A program made the translations under genes and the position numbers. Shown here piece by piece: positions 47,130-56,615 of a stretch of 64,000 nucleotides of DNA; position 1 is the stretch's first letter; each line of letters opens with the position of its first letter. The DNA is from Aspergillus flavus (taxonomy: Eukaryota > Ascomycota > Eurotiomycetes > Eurotiales > Aspergillaceae). The notes under the pieces are model-generated. The model did not search any database, was not told the DNA's origin, and saw only the letters and a list, made by a program, of their open reading frames with translations. The stretch covers positions 2,728,001 through 2,792,000 of the forward strand of contig NC_092408.1 of assembly GCF_009017415.1 (NCBI RefSeq), written 5' to 3'.

Positions 47130-50100
47130 TCACCCAACCTTCTCACCCTTGTCCTCTTCAATGACCCATTTCTGTTCTCCGGCTGGCGTAGTGATCATCC
47201 TGAAAACGTACTTCTTATCCAGTCCGACCAGGTAATCCCGACGAGCGTCATTAGTCCAGTCATAGGTACCATAGAAACTAGGCAGAATGGGACTATCGGT
47301 GAGCCAAACAAGGACGGAGCCAAGTGACTGCGGGATCCGGGGACCCTTGAACTTGCCGTATCGAGTGATGAACACGAGGACAAGGGCGATGGCCATGGAT
47401 GAGACCATGATCAGGGCGACGATGAAGGATGAAAGGGAGCAGACGATGCTCCATGTGGGTCGCAGGATTTGGGCATCGTTGTCTGTTATTGGTTTTGGGA
47501 GGGGTTGGAGATACATGTCTTTCTGGAGGGTGAAGTATGCTGCGAAGAGCCATTGGTAGACTCGTTTCGTGGCATCGGTGAGCCCTTGGGCATCGATGGT
47601 TGTTGATTCCGGGTTCAGGTTCTGGTAGACTAGCTTAATTAGGGAACTGGGCCAGTCGGAAGGGAATAGTTTAGGTCCGTCTGTGATGGTGCCGTTTCCT
47701 ATGTCTTGAATCGAGGCGATGAAGTGTTCGTGGTAGTTTGCCAGGTTTGATGTCACGTTGTCGACCAGATTTCCGCTCGTGATTGTGCTGCCGATTGGGT
47801 AGTAATACTGTAGTATCCCACTTGGATCGAATGAAATTGTGAAATTCTGGATTTTAGGAATCGGTTGGCAGTGCAAGGCGAGTGTGGGTGAGTCTGTGTT
47901 GGAGCCTACGGAATTGATTGCAAGAACGGTCAGCGTGCCATTATTGGTCACTCCACTCGGTGCCAGTAGCTGGATTGAATATGGCTCGCTTGAACTTTTA
48001 TTGACGGATGGTGTACCATCCATGCCCTCGGTATCTCTACCAGTGAGGTAGGGGATATTCTCATCCTTCGAGAGGTCTTGAATAAGGGGGACTTGATGGC
48101 AGTTCAGGTCAGCCCCGATACCCAACGTCACAGCTTCATACTTATGTTCCATATTATTTGTATGGACAGACAATGGGACAAATGAGTAATCCGGTGCTGT
48201 CCACGGAAGCAACGACACTGAATTCAACAGGGTCGATTCAATAGGACCGTTTTGGAAGAATGTGGGGACGGTGCTGGAATTGAGGATGGTGGAATAGTCG
48301 TAGCGTAACTCGACAGCCTGGGTAGGCCAGGCTGCTCGCGTGCGGCTTTGGGTAAAGAGCGCACCCAGAACGGCTGGAAGACCGGTGTTAATGATACAGC
48401 ACAATGCGACCAGACTTAGTACGAAGGAGCGGGAGCGTATAGACCGGAAAAACACGGTAATCGGACTTTGGGAGGACAGATTTAGCAGCAAGGAATTTTT
48501 CGCATCAACTCCCCCTTTTTGGAGGTGAATCCACGGCTCCAGGATACTAATGTTCACGTAGATGGAGTTGAACAAAGCTCGCATCATAGACGCCATAAGT
48601 GACGGTAGGATTCCCAAAGCAACAGACAATCGATCTGATGCAGAATCTGAAAGGCGTCGAAGTCGGCTATCTTTTGAACACAGAATGAACATCACTGTCA
48701 TGAAACAGATGACCGCTAGCAAGCCAAGAAGTTCAGCGACAAATATGGGTTTGGATAAAAAATGGAGCCTGGCATCTTGACGTGATGCTTTCCTACTCGC
48801 TGGTTTGCTGTAGAGCACTTTCTCACGTAGTGTTCTTGGCGGGGCTTCTCCGGGAAGAAACCCCAGTTTTCGACCCGATGGCTCATCATACCAGTAGCAG
48901 CGCCATGCACGCAGCTTGCGGTTGAGTTGTCGTGCGGTTAATTTGTCAGTGTACTCGCCAAACGCCTGAACACCAGTAGGGTTAAATAGGTGCGCCACGA
49001 TGCTGCACATGGCTGCGATCGATCCCGGGTCAGACTTGAGTATGTTCTCGCGCGACTGGTAGAAAAGAGCAAGCAAGATACATGTGGCTGTCCCGAGAAG
49101 AAGAATTACCTCTGATGCAATGGCAGGGAAGGTAATGACCAGGACAGCCACTTGGTCAGTTGTTCCAACCCCTTGAATAGGAGTATACGCAGCATTTGTG
49201 TTGAAGAGACGGCTCAGCAGACGTGCAAAACCAAGCTTCATATCCATACGAATTTTAGATATGAACTCGTCCCCGGAGATGGGGACCTGTGAGTACTGCG
49301 CGGAGGTAGAGCACGGGGACTTATGGGCTTCTATTCCTAGGCCACATCGGTCAAGGGAATAATTTGTTAACGTTCCATTGCCAGAGGGGCAAACATTTCC
49401 TGTAGGGCAGATGCCTCTTTTGAGATATGCTTTAAATCCAGCTATATCCAATTGCGAACTATCGAGAGCAGACATGGAGCCTTTATCGACTACAATTGCG
49501 ACTACCGAGCCATTGGCCTTCATGGAAACCTCCGCCTTGGCCGTATAATACTGCATGTCACAAGAGAAGAACTGAGCCTTGGGCGTCTGTCCAACTAAGC
49601 GACCGGTATTAGTTGTGTCAATGTCGAGGAGGAATCCATATAGATCAAATGGGGCACACGGGATTGTGTCAAGCTCCCAGCGTCGGGCCTGTACAGGAGT
49701 AGCTGTCAGGTCGAAGATACCACTGTAGTTCGCATTTAAGGCGCAGTTTTGGGAAGAGTCTGAATATGATGTCAAGCGCAGGTCACGAAGCGCACAGGTT
49801 AAGGTAGAGTAGTTGGAATAATCAGCAGGTGTCTCCCCGACGATCTCAGTGACATTCGCCGTGAGTGAGTTACTGATTGGCAAATCGGAGCATGTAAGGT
49901 CGGCCCAGTACACTGTATGATTAAGTTTCCATAAAGCCGTGAAGAGTGCATCATCATCAGAGGGAAGTTCAACTGGTGGGATGGCAAAGTGTGAGAGACG
50001 CGACGGTGTCTCACCAGTATCTCCCCTTGTAAGAGAATAAAGACTCATGTTCCGTTGCGAAGATATCCATTCGGCTTGCTCTCCGACCGGCACCAGTTCC

Positions 50101-50624
50101 GGCCAGCCTCTCAAGGTCGCGTCAGAAGACATTGGGACGCTATCAACGTCCAGCAAGGCGCTCAGTGTAGCGGGCAGCATTAGCTGTACTAGAATATTAA
50201 TGATAGACACGCCCAGCACTACCCAATGTTTTCTTCTCGCCGATGAAATAGGCGTTGATATAAAAGGTCCAAAGATATAATTAGCGGAAAGCACGTCAGC
50301 AGGAAAGACCTGCTCTTTGGATAGTTGAAAGTAGGGTTCCAAGCGGAAGACATCGTAGACCGTAAAAGACCAGAGGGTCATTAAGCACAAGCCGAGGATT
50401 GTTGGCACAAAATTGTACGCAAAAGCGACATGGTTTGGTACATCGTCTGTGTCATCGTAGAACACAAGGCCACCTCTGGCGTCACTGTACTGTCGAAGCA
50501 GCTCGAGAGCCAGCAGCATCAAGCCCATGACCAAGGCCAGGAAAAGCAGGTAAGTCGGCCGTAGCGTCCTGGGGCGCCAACCTGTCACCGACCTCTCCGC
50601 GTTCGATCCATTTCTCCACCACAT
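47130..50624 (-). CDS. DUF3433-type large membrane protein, 1164 aa
   Basis: Single uninterrupted exon from ATG 50624. The protein is duplicated. Each half begins with a cytosolic segment and membrane helices (LRPTYLLFLALVMGLMLLAL; SRSFVLSLVALCCIINTG), then a long extracellular loop rich in Asn-x-Ser/Thr and Cys, then further helices. Repeated elements include FRLEPYFQLSK in the first half and ILEPWIHLQKGG in the second, typical of the DUF3433 repeat in fungal plasma-membrane proteins. Function is unknown. The many N-glycosylation sequons suggest a surface-exposed protein. It stands convergent to the FAD oxidoreductase gene. Confidence 0.85.
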   Translation of the reverse strand: MWWRNGSNAERSVTGWRPRTLRPTYLLFLALVMGLMLLALELLRQYSDARGGLVFYDDTDDVPNHVAFAYNFVPTILGLCLMTLWSFTVYDVFRLEPYFQLSKEQVFPADVLSANYIFGPFISTPISSARRKHWVVLGVSIINILVQLMLPATLSALLDVDSVPMSSDATLRGWPELVPVGEQAEWISSQRNMSLYSLTRGDTGETPSRLSHFAIPPVELPSDDDALFTALWKLNHTVYWADLTCSDLPISNSLTANVTEIVGETPADYSNYSTLTCALRDLRLTSYSDSSQNCALNANYSGIFDLTATPVQARRWELDTIPCAPFDLYGFLLDIDTTNTGRLVGQTPKAQFFSCDMQYYTAKAEVSMKANGSVVAIVVDKGSMSALDSSQLDIAGFKAYLKRGICPTGNVCPSGNGTLTNYSLDRCGLGIEAHKSPCSTSAQYSQVPISGDEFISKIRMDMKLGFARLLSRLFNTNAAYTPIQGVGTTDQVAVLVITFPAIASEVILLLGTATCILLALFYQSRENILKSDPGSIAAMCSIVAHLFNPTGVQAFGEYTDKLTARQLNRKLRAWRCYWYDEPSGRKLGFLPGEAPPRTLREKVLYSKPASRKASRQDARLHFLSKPIFVAELLGLLAVICFMTVMFILCSKDSRLRRLSDSASDRLSVALGILPSLMASMMRALFNSIYVNISILEPWIHLQKGGVDAKNSLLLNLSSQSPITVFFRSIRSRSFVLSLVALCCIINTGLPAVLGALFTQSRTRAAWPTQAVELRYDYSTILNSSTVPTFFQNGPIESTLLNSVSLLPWTAPDYSFVPLSVHTNNMEHKYEAVTLGIGADLNCHQVPLIQDLSKDENIPYLTGRDTEGMDGTPSVNKSSSEPYSIQLLAPSGVTNNGTLTVLAINSVGSNTDSPTLALHCQPIPKIQNFTISFDPSGILQYYYPIGSTITSGNLVDNVTSNLANYHEHFIASIQDIGNGTITDGPKLFPSDWPSSLIKLVYQNLNPESTTIDAQGLTDATKRVYQWLFAAYFTLQKDMYLQPLPKPITDNDAQILRPTWSIVCSLSSFIVALIMVSSMAIALVLVFITRYGKFKGPRIPQSLGSVLVWLTDSPILPSFYGTYDWTNDARRDYLVGLDKKYVFRMITTPAGEQKWVIEEDKGEKVG

Positions 50625-51289
50625 CGCACACGGCGACCTTTCTGGTTCCGAATAGATCTATCGTGGGCGGGTATTAAGGGCACCTCCTCTTAGCTCTGTC
50701 CCCTAATTGTGGGGTGGTTCCGCTACTCCCGACGAAATGAAAAAAGAGCAGAGGCATTGGGTTAATCAGGAAACACCAGTTTTATGAGACATGGCATCTG
50801 ATCCAGTCAGAAACCGTAGGGACCATTACCCAATCTCTGGTATCAATCAATGTCTCACCGTGTGGGGGATTTAACCTCGCCCCGTCGAGAGGTTGGAAAT
50901 GTTTTTTAAGGTTTAACGAACGACGGCGGATTCCTGTGCCGATGGGGATCCACGTGATAAAAAGACCCACGGGCGGCTATACTTAGTACGCGTTCGTCAT
51001 CTCCTCCACCGCCTCAACTTTCTGCCAGCCACGTGAGTGGAATCAACCAGAGCACTTTCAGTACTTCGCCTGAATGAAGAACCTAGGTTACTTCTGTACA
51101 GACCTTCAAGTACATTACTTTTAACCTCAGAATATGTGTCACGCACAAGCGCTAATTTACCACTTGACCAACTTCCACTGCATTGACATCACGAATCTGT
51201 ACTCCTCTTTACAAAGTATGAAAGAGAGAAATATATATCTCCCGGATTCTCCCCTGATGTTAAACACAATAGCATCAACCTACAGTTAT
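50625..51289. other. Intergenic
   Basis: Promoter region of the DUF3433 gene and sequence without recognisable genes. Confidence 0.5.
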
Positions 51290-51950
51290 CGATATCTGAC
51301 ACCTCGATTGTTCGATGTAACTTCAAGCTGTACTACAGGGAGGTGCTGAGAAGCACAGAACCTGTACACAGTGACTGTCATGAACAAATTGATCGGGCCA
51401 TTGATCACCTGCTTCTTGCCATCGGCCGGCGACTCTCTTTCCGCGTCGTACCGGCAAATGTTCTCTTTTTTGACAGACCTGGGTCCGGTGTACACGATTT
51501 GGCTGCTGGAAAGCCATCGCATCCATTCCTGGGCAGTAGTGATCCTGTAAGTAAAGACCGTTTGTGTTTCAACAGTCATCTCCCACAGATAACAAAATAT
51601 ATGCTGAAATTATGCGATAATCACAGTCTAATGCTGTTGGGCACGGCATTTCAGTCCTGGGATTTGGGTTGCTCGCCCCTTGTACTTTGTGATCGAGCAT
51701 CTTCACAACCTGGTCCCTAAGCTCCTCCATGGCCGTCACGAAATCAGACCAAATGCGCCCGGGTCCTTTCTCCCCGCGCTGATTGCAGGATACTACGGAC
51801 CCCATTTTGGCAATTTCTTTCCGAAGATCGTGGCCATGCGCCAATGTTTCCACGCCATATGGCAGTTATTCCCCATCACCGTGCAGGCTCCCTTCCGCCT
51901 TCTCGAGAAATGCGCATACCCGCCCGTTCGACCGCGACCACAATAGAGGG
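51290..51950 (-). pseudogene. Possible remnant of an unknown gene
   Basis: On the minus strand one frame reads NGRVCAFLEKAEGSLHGDGE, then a TAA, then continues LPYGVETLAHGHDLRKEIAK and IWSDFVTAMEELRDQVVKML before ending. A second frame further on reads QEWMRWLSSSQIVYTGPR. The heptad-like helical pattern and continuity across the stop suggest a decayed coding sequence, but I recognise no family. Low confidence. Confidence 0.3.
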
Positions 51951-52880
51951 AAGAAGCGAAACAACACTCCACCAAGAATCTGCGCTATATTCGTTACATG
52001 TATCCAGCACTCGCTCTGGTATTTGTATTGAAATTTATTCACACTCTGCTCTCGCTTCCGGGGGGTCCATCTACAGCCAATTTAGTCTTGCCCGGGCTGT
52101 AGGAAATCTTTGGGGACGGTGTTGCGACAACCTCAAGTACGACGAGGCGATCGCGATGGCGAGCGGACTTGTTTAGGTGGTGATGAAAACCGGCGACTTG
52201 AAACAGTTGAGCACCCGTGGGACGGTGATTGGGGGATTCGCGGGAACGACTGTGATTGCCCTGGCTTAGGGCTGTAGGGAAGAGGTTTTGGCCAATGTTG
52301 CGATGACAGAGTCGCGTTGAAAAAGATTTGATTCTGGCGTTGCTTCTGTATGTATACAAAGTTGGTAGTGAAAAAAGGACCTTGCGATTCAACCTTGCGA
52401 CAATTCCCAAGCATATAGTCCGTCTCGTAAGCGCGGAACAATCTCGGGCGCAATCACCTCAATCGAGATCAATTGAGATCGTATTTGTTCCACTCCGACT
52501 CACACGACCAACGCGACCCGCTTCTGACTTCTTATTGCTTTATCCGATGGGAGTCCTCGCATCACAAGGGAAATTTATTGTCGCATCTCGTCGAGAATGA
52601 TCTCATAACCCGCGGGGTAAATGGCCTTTTAGGGCTGGCCGATCGAGAGCGGGCCGGAGATTATTTACCTTATTGGATTAGAACAGAAGTCTTTCGCCGA
52701 TTGCCTGCTGATCAAATATTTTGCGGCAATCAAGGACCGAAATTGCGGAGAACGCTCGCCGCAAAATTACCCGATTCACAACATCCCCTCACTCCACAGC
52801 TCCCCAGACTAAACATCCATTATGAGCTGGAACTCCGCCAAACAACAACTATGGGGAACACACATCCCACCATGAATGGT
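51951..52880. other. Intergenic
   Basis: About 0.9 kb with several short overlapping frames on both strands, none with a motif or splice-consistent model. Confidence 0.45.
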
Positions 52881-52886
52881 TATATA
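52881..52886 (+). promoter_or_regulatory. Probable TATA element of the Gfo/Idh gene
   Basis: TATATA about 100 bp upstream of the ATG at 52987. Confidence 0.4.
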
Positions 52887-52986
52887 CCCCGCCTCCAACG
52901 GAGGTTCAACAACATAAAGGGGCCATGGTGCCCTCCAACGGATCGAAAATCATCAATCAATTCTCCTTCACAATCCCACATACACA

Positions 52987-54191
52987 ATGGCCCCTGCTAC
53001 CCTCAAAGTCGCCATCGCTGGCCTCGGCCGCATGGGTGCTCGGCACGCACACCACTTCTATGCCCTCACTCCCCGCGCCGAAGTCATCGCCGCTTCTTCT
53101 CCCGTGCAGCATGAGCTGGACTGGGCCAAGGACAACCTTGGTGGTGCCCGCACTTACCTCGACTACGATGAGATGCTTGAAAAGGAGCAGGCCAATGGTC
53201 TACAAGCCGTTGTGATCGCATCGGCTACCAGTGTACACGCCGAGCAGGCCATCAAGGCCATCCGTCGTGGATTGCACGTTCTGTGCGAAAAGCCATTGAG
53301 TATCAATGTTGACGAGGTATGTCTTCACTCCTTTCACCTATCTCCCTAAAGAAAAAGAGAAGAAAAAGAACAAGACTCTAATTATCATGGAATAACAGTC
53401 CCAATCCGTCGTCGACGCCAAAAATGAATCCATTAAGCAATTCCCCAACCAAAAAGTCATGTGCGGTTTCTCCCGCCGCTTCGACGCCTCCTACCGTGAC
53501 GCCTTCAACAAGATGAACGACGGCCTGATCGGCACCCCCAGCGTCTTCCGCTCCCAGACCTGCGACAAGCTCGACCCCTCGGGTTTCTTCGTCGAATACG
53601 CCCAATTCTCCGGTGGTATCTTCGTCGACTGCTCCATCCACGATATTGACCTTGCGCTGTGGTTCTACGGCCAGGACTCCGTGGTCAAGTCCGTCACTGC
53701 TATCGGTATCACTGCCGTCTCCCCAGAATTGAGAAAGTACAATGACCGTGATAACGCACTCGGTATTGTCGAGTTCTACGGTGGAAAGATTGCCCAGCTG
53801 TACTGTAGCCGTATGATGGCTGCTGGACAGGAAGACAGTACGTTCCTCATATCATGCTATACAGAGACCGAAAGTTGCTAACAAGAACAAAGGCACCGAG
53901 ATCATCGGTACAAAGGGCAAGCTGGCCGTCAACACCCAGCCCATCTCTAACCTGGTCAACATCTACGAGCCGACCGGTATCCGTCGCGAGATCCCCCCAC
54001 ACTACTATGGACGATTCCGGGAGGCTTTCATCACGGAGGCGAATGAGTTCACCGCTGCCTGTCTCGATAACACGGAGTTGCCTGTCCAGCTGGAGGGGGC
54101 TGTCGCTGCTGTCCGGATCGGAGCTGCTCTGCAGGAGAGTCTGATCTCGGGTAAGAAGATTGAGTTTGATGAGCAGGGCAACAGGATCTAA
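52987..54191 (+). CDS. Gfo/Idh/MocA oxidoreductase, probable inositol 2-dehydrogenase type, 355 aa
   Basis: Three exons: 52987-53316, 53399-53837 and 53893-54191, in phase. NAD(P)-dependent sugar or polyol dehydrogenase. The N-terminal Rossmann fold has VAIAGLGRMGARHAHHF, the central cofactor motif VLCEKPLS is followed by the first intron, and the C-terminal domain has MCGFSRRFDASY and the catalytic DCSIHDIDLALWF. The overall pattern (short GLGRMG start, EKP motif, SIHDIDL) resembles myo-inositol 2-dehydrogenase, which oxidises inositol to scyllo-inosose. Related family members use other sugars, so the substrate is an inference. The nearby regulator and inositol-type transporter support it. 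Confidence 0.9.
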
Positions 54192-54829
54192 TGGATATAA
54201 ATATTCGGATTGGGATTCGAGCGATTATCTATTCTGGTAATAGAGATTATGTTTGATAGAATTAAAATAGACGACTTTATGGAATGCAGGTTATGGCCAT
54301 TTTGGTTACTTTATCGGACTTTATATTCGGGTCGAAGGGATGGAAGATGACTGTTATTATGAACGTGACTGGAATATACCAACAAGGTACATACATACCG
54401 AATTGATAGTATGGCAAAAGGTGCAGAGAATGTGGACCCGTATTGCATTCAAATTCCTAACAAAAAAAAAAAAAAAAAAAAAGATATTCTATTCAGAAAG
54501 GTACAAATTGTCGTTTCATCCACATCTAAACACCCATATCCCATAGAGTCCCAATCCTCTCACCACAGATGGAGATCTTCGGGGAGATAGTCGAGTGGAA
54601 GAGAAAGCGCATCATGAGTCGAGAATGCACGGGCTATAGCTATGATACGAATAAAATGCATTCACCTGATGAATGATGTGAGATTGGTGCTGGAGACCCT
54701 TATGCATAACCTAATTAGCCCATAGTGTGATATTCATATGGTAGAACCCAGCTTACTGATTATCTTCCTGGACATGAAGCCGACACCTGAAGTTATTAAG
54801 GGAAGCCTGCTTTTCCACGAGAGTCTGGA
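54192..54829. other. Intergenic with a poly-A tract
   Basis: No gene; contains the 21-base A homopolymer listed separately. Confidence 0.5.
54462..54482 (+). repeat. Homopolymer of 21 A
   Basis: Uninterrupted A tract in the spacer downstream of the Gfo/Idh gene. No target-site duplication or retroelement sequence is seen beside it. Confidence 0.9.
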
Positions 54830-55250
54830 TCAATCCGTGTGGCTTTTATAACGGGATACACCAAGCATGAGCTCCAATTGCAATAGTGACTGCATACAGG
54901 ACCCAATGAAAGTTAAGAGCCCACTCCAGGATACCGGCACAGTTAAATAAAGAGGAACCGCAACAATGGTAAAGCAGATACTTATGCCGGCATATGTCCC
55001 ACATTTGATCAGAAGATCGCGTTTCGGACGAAGGTCGTTGATTATCGACCAGATCGAGGTACTGATTCCAAGGAGTTGGATAGTAGTAGATGCTGTGAGT
55101 TGGTAGAAATCAGAATCCGTCGCTTTCCCGGGGATGGCTTCTGCGTTGAATGAAGCTATACAAGCAGGAATAGAAGCAACCACGCAGAAAACCGGGACGA
55201 GAAAGCAAATATAGATTTTGTTTTTACATGACTAGAAGCCGTGGCTGGTG
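54830..55250 (-). pseudogene. Membrane-segment coding remnant, perhaps the broken 3' end of the next gene
   Basis: From about 55225 the minus strand reads KIYICFLVPVFCVVASIPAC, then TASTTIQLLGISTSIWSIIN, ICFTIVAVPLYLTVPV and LLTFIGSCMQSLLQLELML to a stop at 54830, with about three hydrophobic helices. It has no ATG of its own that makes sense. It lies in exactly the same frame as the 206-aa frame upstream, separated by three TAG codons. A competing frame across the gap (SAKSPDTPLTASPP) also looks protein-like. It could be one gene with an unrecognised intron or a broken gene. Confidence 0.4.
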
Positions 55251-55339
55251 GACTAGCAGTCAATGGAGTATCTGGAGATTTGGCCGAGGTTATCCTGTCC
55301 TCTTCTTAGTGGAAGCGTTCTGTGAAAGGGATAATGGAC

Positions 55340-55960
55340 CTACTGCTGATCAGTGGTATCCCAGTTGGCGAGAGGCTTGTGCTCATCTCCCAAATATTCA
55401 CAAGCAATCGCAAGGGCGCCATCAAGTTTACCAAGCATGGCTTTGAGTTGGAGAATCTTTTCCCCGGCATATCTCTTGTCATCCGCATCTCTGACATGCC
55501 GGTCTAGCTTCTGCACCTCCTCCACTATAGCACGCAGCTCTTTCTTGGCATACTCCTCGTCTGATGGGGGATCATCGGTGAAGTAGCGGCTGTCTTCTTC
55601 ATCCTTGGCCTCGTAACAGGCGTTCACTCGAAGGTATATCGCGTCCCAGTAGTACGTAGTGCGCACGGGTCTAGATATCAGATCCAACAGATCGCTCAAC
55701 TCGAGATCACTCACGAACCGACTGACTCGCAGTGTGAACCTCAGGTTTCGGAGAGGATCATTCTCGATACGATCAACATAGTCCTTGGTAAGTTTCTCAA
55801 ACTTTTCTGCGTCTTCGGCGTCGCCCTTGTATTTGAGTGTTTTTAAAGCCAGACTATCGAGGATGAGAAAGGCCGTCGCTATCGCTTCGAGTGTTTTGAT
55901 TTCATGTTGATTGGAAGGGTATTCTCGGGCTTTTTGCTTAGTGTTTTGACGTCTATTCAT
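55340..55960 (-). CDS. Hypothetical helical protein, 206 aa (possibly incomplete)
   Basis: Single open frame from ATG 55960 to a TAG at 55340. The protein is charged and helical (KYKGDAEDAEKFEKLTKDYV, EEYAKKELRAIVEEVQKLDR) with no signal peptide, membrane segment or known motif. I do not recognise it. Coiled-coil propensity is likely. The frame continues past the stop into membrane-helix coding sequence, so the true protein may be longer. It lies between the Gfo/Idh gene and its probable regulator. Confidence 0.5.
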   Translation of the reverse strand: MNRRQNTKQKAREYPSNQHEIKTLEAIATAFLILDSLALKTLKYKGDAEDAEKFEKLTKDYVDRIENDPLRNLRFTLRVSRFVSDLELSDLLDLISRPVRTTYYWDAIYLRVNACYEAKDEEDSRYFTDDPPSDEEYAKKELRAIVEEVQKLDRHVRDADDKRYAGEKILQLKAMLGKLDGALAIACEYLGDEHKPLANWDTTDQQ

Positions 55961-56439
55961 GCCGTGCGAGCGTGACTCTTGACTGTATAGATCGAAAGAG
56001 ACTCAAGTATTATCACCAAAGAACGACGGGTTGGAAAGAAAGGTATAGCCTTGCTGGAAGGAAATTAGCCCTCATTACCCCGCTCATACGTGTGAGCAGA
56101 TAATACGTCGAAATACGGGTTTTTATGTATTTGAATGGTGGGTCAAGCTGCTGAGTATATTGTACAGGTCATGGATACAAGTCTCTCTCAAGGCTAATTC
56201 TGCAGGTTTGGGGACGATTGAGGCTCAGCACGAGGCTCAGCACAAGGCTCAACACCAGGCAGGCACGGATTTCAACAGAAATAGTAAAAGATCGATAGAC
56301 AAATTTCTCGAAGTGCATCTTCCTGATAGCCTTTGACAAGCAACACCTACATGAACAGATCAATGTTGGGCTTGATTCTATTGATATCTGTTCTTTTGTT
56401 AGGAGCTAAGTTGCATGACGAGAAGCGAACAAGTACTTC
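55961..56439. other. Spacer with a 12-bp tandem repeat
   Basis: No gene recognised; holds the minisatellite at 56220-56255. Confidence 0.5.
56220..56255 (+). repeat. 12-bp tandem repeat, three units
   Basis: GAGGCTCAGCAC occurs twice exactly, then once as AAGGCTCAACAC. The third unit differs by two transitions (G to A). Confidence 0.85.
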
Positions 56440-56532
56440 AGGCGACACATGGGTCCGTCCCACTGCAGACAAGCTCAATATCTGTGTGAATAATGCAGGA
56501 ATAGCACGAATGCGGTACGCTCTAGACGAATA
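56440..56532 (+). pseudogene. Fragment of a short-chain dehydrogenase
   Basis: The plus strand encodes DKLNICVNNAGIARMRYALD just before a stop. LNICVNNAGIA is the central SDR segment carrying the NAG motif. Neither the N-terminal cofactor loop nor the YxxxK active site is present nearby, so this is a relic of a longer gene. Confidence 0.55.
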
Positions 56533-56615
56533 ACGAAACATTGGAGATTCAACATTCTATATTATAGCTATTTACGTTCGAGCAGGTGATATTGTCAGAG
56601 ACAGGAGTACTTCAT

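Noticed and set aside
52473..53114. 213-aa frame running into the Gfo/Idh gene
   Set aside because: It overlaps the first exon in another frame, is Pro/Arg/His rich without a motif, and is explained as a shadow.
54462..54482. Poly-A tract as a sign of a retroposed gene or LINE insertion
   Set aside because: No target-site duplication and no element sequence upstream. The Gfo/Idh gene has introns, so it is not a retrocopy.
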